DNA of 64,000 nt, taken from contig OZ257155.1 of NCBI GenBank assembly GCA_965279355.1, positions 3,968,001-4,032,000 on the forward strand, read 5' to 3'. The DNA is from G965279355 sp965279355 (GTDB lineage Bacteria > Pseudomonadota > Alphaproteobacteria > CACIAM-22H2). Within the stretch, counting starts at the first letter, position 1. Each line of letters opens with the position of its first letter. Positions 8,583-20,674 of this stretch are shown here, piece by piece. The notes under the pieces are model-generated. The model ran no database searches. It had not been told where the DNA came from and was given only the letters and a program-made list of their open reading frames with translations. The position numbers and the translations under genes are program-made.

Positions 8583-9338
8583 ATGGCCGGCCATTCCCAG
8601 TTCAAAAACATCATGCACCGCAAAGGCAAGCAGGACGCCAAGCGGGGCAAGCTTTTCACCAAGCTCATTCGCGAAATCATGACCGCGGCCCGCAGTGGCC
8701 TGCCCGATCCCGCTTCCAATCCCCGCCTGCGCGCGGCCGTGATCGCGGCGCGCGATGCCAACATGACGAAGGATACGGTGGATCGCGCCATCAAACGCGG
8801 TTCCGGTCAGGACGGCGGCGAGGCTTACGAAGAAGTGCGCTATGAGGGCTATGCCCCGAACGGCGTCGCCGTGATCATCGAAGCGCTGACGGACAATCGC
8901 AATCGCACCGCAAGCGATGTGCGCAGCATCTTCACCAAGCATGGCGGTGCTCTGGGCGAAACGAACTCCGTCGGCTTCATGTTCAGCCGTGTCGGTGAGA
9001 TCATTTATCCGCTGGAAGCGGCGTCGGCCGACGCAATGTTTGAAGCAGCGCTCGATGCCGGCGCCGACAATGTCGAGACAACCGCCGAGATCCACGAGGT
9101 CCTGACCAGCGTTGAGAATTTTGCGGCCGTCCGTGAGGCGCTGGAGAAGAAGTTCAAGACAGCGCGGTCCGGGAAGCTGGTCTTCCGGGCGCAGACCACG
9201 GTCCCGCTCGGCGAGGAGCCTGCCAAGGCCGTGCTCGAATTCCTCGATGCGCTCGACGACAACGACGACGTGCAGAACGTTTATGCCAACTACGAGATAT
9301 CGGACGAGATCATGGCCAAGCTGGAGGCAGCCGCGTGA
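8583..9338 (+). CDS. yebC: YebC/PmpR family regulator
   Basis: A 251-residue protein of the YebC/PmpR family (TACO1 homologue): N-terminal MAGHSQFKNIMHRKGKQDAK and RGSGQDGGEAYEEVRYEGYAP are diagnostic. These proteins bind DNA as regulators or aid translation of proline-rich stretches; recent work on this family emphasises polyproline relief. It begins the operon yebC-ruvC-ruvA-ruvB and overlaps ruvC by four bases. Confidence 0.96.
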   Translation: MAGHSQFKNIMHRKGKQDAKRGKLFTKLIREIMTAARSGLPDPASNPRLRAAVIAARDANMTKDTVDRAIKRGSGQDGGEAYEEVRYEGYAPNGVAVIIEALTDNRNRTASDVRSIFTKHGGALGETNSVGFMFSRVGEIIYPLEAASADAMFEAALDAGADNVETTAEIHEVLTSVENFAAVREALEKKFKTARSGKLVFRAQTTVPLGEEPAKAVLEFLDALDDNDDVQNVYANYEISDEIMAKLEAAA

Positions 9339-9868
9339 CAGTGGCCGGGCAGGCCGTCATTCGCGTGCTCGGGATCGATCCCGGGTTGCGCATCACCGGA
9401 TGGGGTGTCGTCGACACCGTCGGTGCGCGCCTGCTGCATGTTGCCAATGGTCGTGTCACCTCCGACGGCGACCTTCCGATTTCCGAACGTCTGGTGCAGC
9501 TTTATGAGGGCATCGAGGCGGTGATCGCGCAGTACCAGCCGCATGCTGCCGCGGTTGAAGAAACCTTCGTCAACAAGAACCCGATGTCGACGCTCAAGCT
9601 CGGCCTCGCGCGCGGCGCCGTCATGCTGGCGCCGGCGCGTGCCCGTCTGCCGGTTGCCGAATATGCGGCAAACGCGATCAAGAAGTCTGTCGTCGGCGCC
9701 GGTCATGCCGCCAAGGAACAGGTGCAGATGATGGTGCAGCGCCTGCTGCCCGGCGTCGTGCTGACCGGGCCGGATGCTGCCGACGCTTTGGCCGTTGCCA
9801 TCTGTCACACCCATCACGCCGCGACCGCCCGTGCCTGGGCGGCGCCGCAACTGGCGGCGATGCGATGA
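9335..9868 (+). CDS. ruvC: Holliday junction resolvase RuvC
   Basis: A 177-residue endonuclease that cuts four-way DNA junctions during recombination. The catalytic acidic residues are in place: Asp15 (GIDPG), Glu75/76 (AVEETFV), Asp147 and Asp150 (GPDAADALA). It starts with GTG inside the end of yebC and overlaps ruvA by four bases, giving a tightly coupled operon. Confidence 0.97.
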   Translation: MTVAGQAVIRVLGIDPGLRITGWGVVDTVGARLLHVANGRVTSDGDLPISERLVQLYEGIEAVIAQYQPHAAAVEETFVNKNPMSTLKLGLARGAVMLAPARARLPVAEYAANAIKKSVVGAGHAAKEQVQMMVQRLLPGVVLTGPDAADALAVAICHTHHAATARAWAAPQLAAMR

Positions 9869-10472
9869 TCGCCAAGCTCACCGGCAAGGTCGATTTTGTC
9901 GCCCGCGATCATGTGGTGATCGACGTCAACGGCGTTGGCTATCTCGTGCATTGCTCCGCGCGAACCCTGGGCGCGCTTCCCGCCGTGGGTGAAGTGGCGA
10001 GCATCGCCGTCGAAACGCTGGTGCGCGAGAACGCGATCGACCTTTACGGTTTTGCCGAAGTTGCGGATCGCGACTGGTTCCGGCTGCTGATGACGGTGCA
10101 GGGTGTCGGCGCGAAGGTTGCGCTCTCGTTGCTCTCCGCCCTCAATCCCGCCGACCTCGCGGCGGCGATCGTCAACGAAGACAAGGCGATGCTCACCCGC
10201 GCCGATGGCGTCGGTCCGAAACTCGGCGCGCGCCTCGCCAACGAACTTAAGGACAAGGTCGGCACGATGAATGTCGGTCGCGCTCTGCCGACGATGCAGG
10301 CGACGGCATCGGCCGCACCGGCCGGCGGCGCAGCAACGGACGCCGTATCGGCGCTGATGAATCTCGGCTACCGGCGTGCCGAAGCGCTAGGTGCTGTCGA
10401 GCGCGCGCTGAAAAAGCTTGGGCGCGAAGCCTCGGTTGAAACGCTGATCCCGGCCGGGCTGAAGGAACTAAC

Positions 10473-10476
<4 letters not shown>
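9865..10476 (+). CDS. ruvA: Holliday junction branch migration protein RuvA
   Basis: 203 residues; the tetrameric junction-binding partner of RuvB. The OB-fold N-terminus (MIAKLTGKVDFVARDHVVIDVNGVGY), two helix-hairpin-helix motifs (LLMTVQGVGAKVALSLLS and LTRADGVGPKLGARLANEL) and the C-terminal RuvB-contacting domain (ALMNLGYRRAEALGAVERA) are all present. Four-base overlaps join it to ruvC and ruvB. Confidence 0.97.
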
Positions 10477-11517
<1,041 letters not shown>

Positions 11518-11525
<8 letters not shown>

Positions 11526-11955
11526 CGCGCCGGCGCACGTGTTTCCGATCCGGGTCTATTACGAGGATACCGACGCGGCGGGCATCGTGTATTACGCGAA
11601 CTATCTGAAATTCGCCGAGCGCGCGCGAACCGAGATGCTGCGCGCCAAGGGCATCGGCAATCGCGCGATGGCCGAGACCGAAGGGCTCTCCTTTGCGGTA
11701 CGGCGCGTGACGGCGGAGTATCTGAGCCCGGCCAGGCTCGACGACCTGCTGGAAGTTCACACTCGCATTATCGGCATTCATGGTGCTGCCATAGATGCGG
11801 AACAGGATGTCGTTCGCGAAGGGCGAGAGATCGCACGCCTGTCGCTGACTTTGGCTTGCATTGCACGTTCCGGACGTCCGGCCCGCCTGCCGTCGTCCGT
11901 GGTTGAGGCGTTGGGCATCGGTTCCACGAAAAATAAGAGAGAGTCCCATGGATAG
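11518..11955 (+). CDS. ybgC: Tol-Pal associated acyl-CoA thioesterase
   Basis: A 145-residue hotdog-fold thioesterase. The catalytic segment YYEDTDAAGIVYYANYLKF is canonical for the YbgC family, which hydrolyses acyl-CoA or acyl-ACP and is associated with phospholipid metabolism near the Tol-Pal complex. It overlaps ruvB upstream and tolQ downstream (eight bases each). Confidence 0.95.
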
Positions 11956-12679
11956 AGCAGTTGACGCGGCGGTGATTGCGGGTTCGACGGGTCCGGTCGA
12001 CATGTCGATCATCGGCCTGTTCTTGCACGCCGACTTTATCGTCAAGTCGGTGATCATCGCGCTGATCCTCGCCTCGATCTGGAGCTGGGCGATCATCATC
12101 GAAAAGGCCGTGCGCCTGCGCCGGCTGCATAGCCAGGCCAACGGCTTCGAAGACAACTTCTGGTCCGGCGGGTCTCTGGAAGACCTCTACGACCGGATCG
12201 GCGCGCAGCCGCAGGACCCGATGGCGGCCATGTTCGGCGCGGCGATGCGCGAGTGGCGCCGCTCCGCCGCCCGCGGTACCGCAACGGCCTCGCAGATGAA
12301 AGCGGGGCTGCAACAGCGCATCGAGCGCGTGATGCATGTAACCCTGGGCCGCGAGATGGATCGGCTGGAGCGTTACATGACGTTCTTGGCCAATGTCGGC
12401 TCGACCGCCCCGTTCATCGGCCTGTTCGGCACCGTCTGGGGCATCATGAACAGCTTCCACGCGATCGGTGCCAGCAAGAACACCAGCCTCGCGGTGGTCG
12501 CACCCGGCATCTCCGAGGCGCTGTTTGCCACCGCGCTCGGTCTGGTCGCGGCGATCCCAGCCGTCATCGCCTACAACAAGCTGTCGAGCGATCTGACCCG
12601 CTACGCCGGCCGTCTTGAGGCTTTTGCCGGCGAGTTCGGAGCCATCCTGTCCCGTCAGCTTGACGAACGCGGGAGCTGA
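11948..12679 (+). CDS. tolQ: Tol-Pal system proton-channel subunit TolQ
   Basis: 243 residues, MotA/ExbB family. Three membrane segments are visible: about 25-45 (VKSVIIALILASIWSWAIII), 140-160 and 175-195. The conserved signature LANVGSTAPFIGLFGTVWGIM lines the proton path with TolR. The ATG at 11948, inside the end of ybgC, follows AAGAGAG. It energises TolA at the constricting envelope. Confidence 0.97.
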   Translation: MDRAVDAAVIAGSTGPVDMSIIGLFLHADFIVKSVIIALILASIWSWAIIIEKAVRLRRLHSQANGFEDNFWSGGSLEDLYDRIGAQPQDPMAAMFGAAMREWRRSAARGTATASQMKAGLQQRIERVMHVTLGREMDRLERYMTFLANVGSTAPFIGLFGTVWGIMNSFHAIGASKNTSLAVVAPGISEALFATALGLVAAIPAVIAYNKLSSDLTRYAGRLEAFAGEFGAILSRQLDERGS

Positions 12680-12684
12680 CACCG

Positions 12685-13173
12685 ATGGCAGGCGCTCTCA
12701 TGTCAAGTGGGCGGTCGAGCGGTTCACGCCGGCGGCCGCGTCTGGTGTCCGAGATCAACGTGACACCGTTCGTCGACGTCATGCTGGTCCTGCTCGTGAT
12801 CTTCATGGTGACGGCGCCGCTGATGACGGCGGCGGTCGAGGTCGATCTGCCGCAGACCCGAGCGGCGCAGGCCACCGGTCAGGACGAACCGCTGATCATC
12901 TCGATCAACGCTGAGGGAAAAACCTATCTTCAGGAAACCGAGTTCGAAATCGATGCGCTGATCGCACGGTTGCGCGCCGTGACCCAGAACAAGCCTGACC
13001 AGCGGATCTTTGTCCGTGGCGACAAGGGGCTCGCCTATGGCCGGATCATGGACGTCATGGGTGCTTTGAGCTCGGCCGGTTTCAGCAAGGTTGCTCTGGT
13101 TGCCGAAATTCCGGCCGGTCCCGGACGGGCGCCGGCGCGGACACCGGCTCGTCCGGCGCAGCCGCAGCGATAA
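12685..13173 (+). CDS. tolR: Tol-Pal system protein TolR
   Basis: A 162-residue ExbD/TolR protein: one membrane helix carrying the essential Asp (VTPFVDVMLVLLVIFMV) followed by a periplasmic domain ending SSAGFSKVALVAE. The C-terminal 20 residues form a Pro/Ala/Arg tail absent from E. coli TolR. It lies five bases after tolQ. Confidence 0.97.
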   Translation: MAGALMSSGRSSGSRRRPRLVSEINVTPFVDVMLVLLVIFMVTAPLMTAAVEVDLPQTRAAQATGQDEPLIISINAEGKTYLQETEFEIDALIARLRAVTQNKPDQRIFVRGDKGLAYGRIMDVMGALSSAGFSKVALVAEIPAGPGRAPARTPARPAQPQR

Positions 13174-13198
13174 CGGCAGTTAGCGGAGACGTAGACGC

Positions 13199-14116
13199 GT
13201 GACGGAGTTGAGGCGCTCAACGCTTATTTCGGCAGGACTGCACCTGGCGGTGTTTCTCATCGCCTGGCTTGGCCTGCCGCAACTCTTTCCGCCGCCGCCG
13301 ACAGTGGATACGCCCCTGGTGATCGAGGTGATGAACATCGCCGACATCACCAATGCGCCGCCGCCGCAGGCCCAGGCCCGTCCGGAACCGCCGCGCCCTG
13401 AACCACCGCGTCCCGAGCCGCCGCGTCCACCGACACCGCCACCGCCGCCACCGCCGCCACCGCCGCCGCCCCCTCCGCCGCCGCCCACGCCGCAGCCACC
13501 GGCACCGACGCCGCCAGCGCCCCCGCCACCGCCGCCGGCCCCTGTTCCCGCACCGCGCGTCGAGGCGCCGCTGCCCGTCCCAACGCCGCAACCGCCGCGC
13601 GCGCGTCCCGAGCCGCCAAAGCCCCAGCAGGCGCAGCAACAGCCGCCGCAGCCTCCACAACCGCCGCGTCCGCGCCAGCAGAACTTTGACTTGGATGCGA
13701 TGCTGAAGAACTTAACGCGGTCGCAGCCACAACAGCAGGCGCAACAGCAGCCGGCCGCTCCCTCGCGCACGACCGCCACAAATGCGCCTTACAATCCGGC
13801 CATACCGGTCAGCGCGTCGGACAAGGAATTTATTGCACAGCAGATTCGGCAAAATTGGCTGGTGGATGTCGGTGCGAAGGGAGTCGAGACGTTTGTCGTC
13901 GAGTTGCGCCTGTCGATCCGGTCGGACGGTACCGTGCAGGATGTCCGTATCTACAACGATTTCGGTCGCATGAGCGACGGTGCCTACCGGTCCTTTGCCG
14001 AAGGTGCCGTGCGCGCCGCCCTCAAGAGCAGCCCGTTGCGCCTGCCGCCCGGGAAGACAGACCAGTTTTCCGATGTTGTCTTTGCCTTCTCCGGCAAGGA
14101 CATGATTCGCGGCTAG
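13199..14116 (+). CDS. tolA: Cell envelope integrity protein TolA, proline-rich
   Basis: 305 residues: one N-terminal membrane helix (about 8-28), a long proline-rich spacer (about 50-160) with a run of 17 consecutive prolines, a Gln-rich stretch, and a C-terminal TonB-like/TolA domain (NWLVDVGAKGVETFVVELRLSI...). TolA bridges inner-membrane TolQR to Pal. The spacer is polyproline rather than the Ala/Lys helix of E. coli TolA, as often in alphaproteobacteria. Starts at GTG 13199. Its translation should depend on EF-P. Confidence 0.93.
   Translation: MTELRRSTLISAGLHLAVFLIAWLGLPQLFPPPPTVDTPLVIEVMNIADITNAPPPQAQARPEPPRPEPPRPEPPRPPTPPPPPPPPPPPPPPPPPTPQPPAPTPPAPPPPPPAPVPAPRVEAPLPVPTPQPPRARPEPPKPQQAQQQPPQPPQPPRPRQQNFDLDAMLKNLTRSQPQQQAQQQPAAPSRTTATNAPYNPAIPVSASDKEFIAQQIRQNWLVDVGAKGVETFVVELRLSIRSDGTVQDVRIYNDFGRMSDGAYRSFAEGAVRAALKSSPLRLPPGKTDQFSDVVFAFSGKDMIRG
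13436..13486 (+). repeat. 17-codon polyproline tract in tolA
   Basis: Seventeen consecutive proline codons, mostly CCG with a few CCA, CCC and CCT, within a wider Pro-rich region (about 13350-13680). The mixed codons argue against simple slippage and for selection on the protein sequence. Such runs normally stall ribosomes without modified EF-P. Confidence 0.97.
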
Positions 14117-14164
14117 TTTGTCTGGCGAAATAAGAAGAGACAGAGAGAGCTAGGAGTTCAGATC

Positions 14165-15523
14165 ATGACGGTGAAGACCAGTTTCGACCGCCGGCAGTTT
14201 CTCGCCCTGGGCGGAGCCGCGGCCGTAACCATCGTGGCAACGGATACCCGTCCCGCTGCGGCACAGCTCCGCATCGACATCACGCGCGGCCGCGTCGAGC
14301 CGATGCCCATCGCGGTGTCGCCGTTCTTCGGCACGCAGCCGCGTGAAACGCAGATGGGCCAGGACATCACGAACGTGATCTCCGGCAATCTGGAGCGGTC
14401 TGGCCTGTTCCGCCCGATCGATCCGAAATCCTATATCCAGACGCCGACGGCGCTGCGCAACCAGCCGCCGCGCTTTCCCGACTGGCGCGCCATCAACGCG
14501 CAGGCGCTGATTCACGGCAATGTCGAGAATCAACCGGACGGACGGCTACGCATGGAGTTCCGTCTCTGGGATGTGTTCGGCGAAGCGCAGATGGAAGGGC
14601 GCGTCTATACGACCCAGCCGCAGAACTGGCGTCGCGTCGCGCATATCATTTCGGATGCGATCTACAAGCGCATCACCGGCGAAGACGGCTATTTCGATAC
14701 GCAGATCGTCTACATCTCGGAATCGGGCCCGCTGCAGCGTCGCGTGAAGCGTCTTGCCATCATGGATCAGGACAGCGCCAACCACCGTTTCCTGACGGAT
14801 GGCCGCTCGCTGGTGCTGACACCGCGCTTCTCGGCGACCGCGCGCGAGATCACTTATCTGTCCTACATCAACAACCGCCCACGCGTTTATCTCTACAACA
14901 TCGACACCGGGCAGCAGGAAGCGCTGGGTGATTTTCCGGGGATGACCTACGCGCCGCGCTTCACGCCGGATGGCAACCGCGTTCTGATGAGCATGGCGCA
15001 GGACGGCAATTCCGAGATCTACAGTATGGATCTTAGGACCCGCCGGACCGAGCGGCTGACCAACAGCCCGGCCATCGACACGTCGCCGTCTTCGGCGCCC
15101 GACGGGCGACAGATCGTGTTCAATTCCGACCGGGGCGGCACACAGCAGCTCTACGTCATGGGCGCATCCGGGGAAAATCCCCGCCGGATCAGTTTCGGGA
15201 CCGGCCGCTATGCAACCCCGGTCTGGTCGCCCCGCGGCGATCTGGTCGCGTTCACAAAAATAACAGAGGGCGAGTTCTTCATCGGGGTCATGCGCCCGGA
15301 TGGCCAGGGCGAGCGTTTGCTGACCAAGGGCTTCCTCGTGGAAGCCCCCACTTGGGCGCCAAACGGCCGCGTTTTGATGTACTTCAAGTCGAATCCGACC
15401 GATTCCCGGGGTCAGGGGGGTGGCAGCCGCCTCTATTCCATCGACCTGACCGGGTATAACGAGCGCGAGATTCTGACCCCGGCAGACGGTTCGGACCCCG
15501 CCTGGTCGGCTCTTCTGCCCTGA
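14165..15523 (+). CDS. tolB: Tol-Pal system beta-propeller protein TolB
   Basis: 452 residues: signal peptide, an N-terminal alpha/beta domain and a six-bladed propeller with repeated PxxSPDG/xP-like strands (YAPRFTPDGNRVLMSM, DTSPSSAPDGRQIVFNSDRGG, TPVWSPRGDLVAFT). It binds Pal in the periplasm. The leader FDRRQFLALGGAAAV has a twin-arginine motif followed by a hydrophobic core and an AAA-type cleavage site, implying Tat rather than Sec export. RBS-like AGGAG lies upstream. Last gene before a pal promoter. Confidence 0.96.
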   Translation: MTVKTSFDRRQFLALGGAAAVTIVATDTRPAAAQLRIDITRGRVEPMPIAVSPFFGTQPRETQMGQDITNVISGNLERSGLFRPIDPKSYIQTPTALRNQPPRFPDWRAINAQALIHGNVENQPDGRLRMEFRLWDVFGEAQMEGRVYTTQPQNWRRVAHIISDAIYKRITGEDGYFDTQIVYISESGPLQRRVKRLAIMDQDSANHRFLTDGRSLVLTPRFSATAREITYLSYINNRPRVYLYNIDTGQQEALGDFPGMTYAPRFTPDGNRVLMSMAQDGNSEIYSMDLRTRRTERLTNSPAIDTSPSSAPDGRQIVFNSDRGGTQQLYVMGASGENPRRISFGTGRYATPVWSPRGDLVAFTKITEGEFFIGVMRPDGQGERLLTKGFLVEAPTWAPNGRVLMYFKSNPTDSRGQGGGSRLYSIDLTGYNEREILTPADGSDPAWSALLP

Positions 15524-15540
15524 TTTTACTGTATTACCGC

Positions 15541-15570
15541 TTGATTTCCGCCGTTGATGCGGTTTATATT
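15541..15570 (+). promoter_or_regulatory. Candidate pal promoter
   Basis: TTGATT (15541-15546), 18-base spacer, TATATT (15565-15570), in the 205-base gap between tolB and pal. It would give pal its own transcript in addition to read-through, in keeping with the abundance of Pal. Confidence 0.5.
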
Positions 15571-15728
15571 CCCCCCGTCGTTAACCGATCTTGATCTCGA
15601 CCATAGCTAGAGGCCGACTACACGGCGCTGAGCGTTTACCCGTCCGGGTCCCACTGGGGATTCCGGACGATTTCGATGCTCCGGTGGCCAGCGGTTTCCG
15701 CAGTTAAGAAAAGAAAGAGGAGCTCGAA

Positions 15729-16220
15729 ATGCGTTTCAAAGTTCTGAGTGTGTTCGCTGCGGTGCTTATGTTGGCCGCTTGCGAAACGGCATCTGACCAG
15801 TCGGCTAGCACGGCCGGCCAGGGCGGAGCCACGGGTGCGGGTGCCGCTGGACAGCAGCGTCAGCGCAGCCTGCAAGAAATTCTGACCGCCGATGTCGGCG
15901 ACCGCGTCTTCTACGACTTCGACAAGTCGGACCTGAAGCCGGAAGCCCGCCGGACGGTTGAGCGTTGGGCGCAGTTCATGCGTCAGAACGCCAATGTGAA
16001 CATCACCATCGAAGGCCATTGCGACGAGCGCGGCACGCGCGAGTACAACATTGGTCTTGGCGAGCGCCGCGCGGCGTCGGCCAAGAACTTCCTCGTCTCG
16101 CTCGGCATCGATGCGCGCCGCGTGCAGACGATCAGCTACGGCAAAGAGCGCCCAGCTGTTCTCGGCTCGAACGAAGCAGCTTGGTCTCAGAACCGCCGCG
16201 GCGTTGCGGTGGTGAACTGA
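15729..16220 (+). CDS. pal: Peptidoglycan-associated lipoprotein Pal
   Basis: 163 residues. A lipoprotein signal with lipobox LAAC (Cys at about residue 19), a low-complexity Gly/Ala/Gln linker, then an OmpA-like peptidoglycan-binding domain (VFYDFDKSDLKPEARRTVERW ... TIEGHCDERGTREYNIGLGERRA). Anchored in the outer membrane, it binds peptidoglycan and TolB/TolA. Preceded by a strong AGAGGAG ribosome site. Confidence 0.97.
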   Translation: MRFKVLSVFAAVLMLAACETASDQSASTAGQGGATGAGAAGQQRQRSLQEILTADVGDRVFYDFDKSDLKPEARRTVERWAQFMRQNANVNITIEGHCDERGTREYNIGLGERRAASAKNFLVSLGIDARRVQTISYGKERPAVLGSNEAAWSQNRRGVAVVN

Positions 16221-16223
16221 CCT

Positions 16224-16317
16224 AACGGTCTTCCAGACCGTTTAACGACAATAGGGCGCCTGCTCCATCCCGTACGGTTTTCGAACCGGCCGGAAAATGG
16301 GGCAGGCGCCTTTGTTT
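16224..16317 (+). terminator. Tandem hairpin terminator after pal
   Basis: The first hairpin is AACGGTCT-TCC-AGACCGTT (16224-16242). A second, larger stem pairs GGCGCCTGC (16255-16263) with GCAGGCGCC (16302-16310) and is followed by TTTGTTTT. It should end most pal transcription while allowing some read-through into cpoB. Confidence 0.8.
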
Positions 16318-16349
16318 TGCCATAAGCCCAACGCAAGATAGGCGACGCT

Positions 16350-17294
16350 ATGGCTCCAGGTTTTCTCACCTTTGTTCGCGCTGCTGTGGTGGCGACAGCT
16401 GTTGTTGTCACCTTGCCCGCTGCCGCGCAGGATGTTCGCTCGCTGAATGACCGCATCGAGCGGCTGCAGCGGGATGTCGATGTCCTGCAGCGTCAGCTCG
16501 CCCGCCCGGGTGCGCCGGTGCCGAGCAGTGGCGGTGCCGTCAGTGGCGCCCCGGTTTCCTCCGATTATATCGGTCGCGTCGAGGAGCGTTTTTCCGGTGT
16601 CGACGATCAGATCCGCGAACTCACGAACCGGATCGAGCAGCTGACCCATCAGGTCACACTGATGGCGTCGCGCCTCGACAAGCTCGTGACCGATGTCGAT
16701 TTTCGTCTGAACGCGCTGGAGAAAGGCGCGCCGGCTGCGGCCGGTGCCGCCGCCGACACGCCGCCGGCGCAGGCGGCCGCACCTTCGGCACCGCAGGTTC
16801 CGCCCGGGCAGCAGCGCCTGGTTCTGACGCCAGGCGCTGGATCGAACACCGCGGCCGCGACGGCGGCGCCATCGGGTGTGCAGCTTCCCCCGGGCGCGCC
16901 GGAAGCGCAGTACGAGTTCGCCTATGGGCAGCTGCTTCAGGCACAGCGCGAGCAATCGGATTTCGGCCGGGCCGAGCAGGCGCTGCGCGCCTTCGTCGCC
17001 GCCAATCCGCAGCATCGTCTGGCCGGCAACGCGCAATATTGGCTCGGCGAGACATTCTATGTGCGTCGCGACTATCAGAATGCGGCGGCGACGTTTGCCG
17101 AGGGTCTGCAGAAATATCCGCGCAGCGAGAAGGCGCCCGACAACATGCTCAAGCTCGGCATGGCGCTAGGCTTGCTCAATCGCAAGGCGGAAGCCTGTGG
17201 AACGCTGGCCGAAGTCGACAAGCGCTTTCCCAACGCGACGGCCCCCATCAAGCAGACCGCACAGCGCGAGCGCACCCGCCTCGGCTGCGGCTGA
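16350..17294 (+). CDS. cpoB: Tol-Pal system protein CpoB (YbgF)
   Basis: 314 residues: signal peptide (cleavage after AAAQ-like AA at about residue 27), a coiled coil with RSLNDRIERLQRDVDVLQRQL, a Pro/Ala linker, and C-terminal TPR repeats (YEFAYGQLLQAQ...AQYWLGETFYVRRDYQNAA). CpoB coordinates outer-membrane constriction with peptidoglycan synthesis in the periplasm. It follows the pal terminator and is 10 bases before tilS. Confidence 0.93.
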   Translation: MAPGFLTFVRAAVVATAVVVTLPAAAQDVRSLNDRIERLQRDVDVLQRQLARPGAPVPSSGGAVSGAPVSSDYIGRVEERFSGVDDQIRELTNRIEQLTHQVTLMASRLDKLVTDVDFRLNALEKGAPAAAGAAADTPPAQAAAPSAPQVPPGQQRLVLTPGAGSNTAAATAAPSGVQLPPGAPEAQYEFAYGQLLQAQREQSDFGRAEQALRAFVAANPQHRLAGNAQYWLGETFYVRRDYQNAAATFAEGLQKYPRSEKAPDNMLKLGMALGLLNRKAEACGTLAEVDKRFPNATAPIKQTAQRERTRLGCG

Positions 17295-17304
17295 CGTTGC
17301 GGCG

Positions 17305-18651
17305 ATGGGCGTGGAAACGCTCACCGCTGCCCCCGTTGCCGCGGCAGAATTCGCCGCCTGGCTCGACCGCTTTCCTCCTTTTGAACAATCGCCGCGCCTT
17401 GCTGTCGCCGTCTCCGGCGGCAGCGACAGCCTTGCGTTGGCTCTGCTGGCGGATGACTGGGCGCGCGCGCGGGGCGGGTCGGCGATCGCCCTGACCGTCG
17501 ATCACGGGCTGCGGTCCAGTTCCGCGGCGGAAGCGGCGACGGTCGGCGAATGGCTGCGGCCGCGCGGCATCGCGCACGATGTGCTGACCTGGCAGGGACC
17601 CAAGCCGAAAACCGCCGTGCAGGCGACGGCGCGCGATGCACGCCGCGACCTGCTGGTTGCGTTCTGCCGCAAGCAGCGCATCCTGCATCTACTGCTCGGC
17701 CATCAGCAGGACGATCAGGCCGAGACGCTCATGCTGCGCCTCGCCGCGGATAGCGGTCGCGACGGCTTGGCCGCGATGGCGGCGGTCGTCGAAACGCCGG
17801 GCCTGCGCATCCTCCGACCGCTCCTCGACATCCCACGCGCCCGGCTGGCCGCGACGCTTGTTGCGCGAGGACAGCATTGGGTGAGCGATCTGAGCAATCT
17901 CGATCCGCGCTTCGCCCGTGTCGCCGCCCGCAATCTTGCTACGGCACCTGAAGATTTCGCGGCCACCGCACGCGACTTTGCCGCCGCGCGCTCCACGCGC
18001 GAAAAGGACGTTGCAGTCCTGCTGGCCCGCAGCGTCGCGATTTATCCCGAAGGCTGGGCGGCAATCGATCGGGAAAGCCTTGTCGCTGCCGTCCCGGATA
18101 TTTGCCGCCGTGCCCTGGCGCGGGTGCTGATGGTGATCGGCGGCAACGACTACGCCCCGCGAGGTGAGCGTCTCGATCGTCTCCATGACGCCATCGTCCG
18201 GAATGACCTGCAGCGCGGCCGCACTCTGGCCGGCTGTCGGGTGATGCCCCGGAAAGACGGAATCCTTGTTCTGCGGGAGAGCGCCGCGGCTGGTAGTGCG
18301 CTACCCGTTGCGGACCCCGGCGTTTACGTTTGGGACGGGCGATTTGCTGTCGTCATCGCCGGATCTGGCGACCCGGCGCGCCATGCGCTGCGGGCACTTG
18401 GTCCGGATGGCTGGTCCGCTTTGGCCAAAGCGGATAAAGCCTTACGGGACCTTCCAATTCCCGCGGCCGTGCGGCCGACCCTGCCGGCACTCTGGGACCT
18501 TGAAGGGGTCAAAGAGGTCCCCCACCTCTTATATAGACGTCGCGGCGGGGACCCTGATAGCGTTAGGGCGGTTTCCGTCGCTTTTCGCCCGGTCCACGGT
18601 CTGGCCGGGGCGGGATTTGGGGTCTTACCGCCGCCGCGTGCTAAGCTGTAA
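17305..18651 (+). CDS. tilS: tRNA(Ile)-lysidine synthetase
   Basis: 448 residues, N-type ATP pyrophosphatase. The PP-loop SGGSDS (residues 37-42) and the downstream LLGHQQDDQAETLMLRLAADSGRDGLAAM motif are diagnostic. It converts the wobble C of the CAU anticodon to lysidine so the tRNA reads AUA. ATG 17305 is favoured; the frame is open earlier but that part overlaps cpoB. The tilS-ftsH order is conserved in many bacteria. Confidence 0.93.
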   Translation: MGVETLTAAPVAAAEFAAWLDRFPPFEQSPRLAVAVSGGSDSLALALLADDWARARGGSAIALTVDHGLRSSSAAEAATVGEWLRPRGIAHDVLTWQGPKPKTAVQATARDARRDLLVAFCRKQRILHLLLGHQQDDQAETLMLRLAADSGRDGLAAMAAVVETPGLRILRPLLDIPRARLAATLVARGQHWVSDLSNLDPRFARVAARNLATAPEDFAATARDFAAARSTREKDVAVLLARSVAIYPEGWAAIDRESLVAAVPDICRRALARVLMVIGGNDYAPRGERLDRLHDAIVRNDLQRGRTLAGCRVMPRKDGILVLRESAAAGSALPVADPGVYVWDGRFAVVIAGSGDPARHALRALGPDGWSALAKADKALRDLPIPAAVRPTLPALWDLEGVKEVPHLLYRRRGGDPDSVRAVSVAFRPVHGLAGAGFGVLPPPRAKL

Positions 18652-18717
18652 TCCCAAAAGACAAAATTTTAAGGGCCCGTGCGACGGTGTGCGGGCTGGC
18701 GAGCGAGGCGCACTTAA

Positions 18718-20652
<1,935 letters not shown>

Positions 20653-20674
20653 GCCCGGTTCATGAGCTAGAACG

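Noticed and set aside
13180..13779. Glycine-rich minus-strand frames
   Set aside because: Mirror of the CCG-rich polyproline part of tolA; not a gene.
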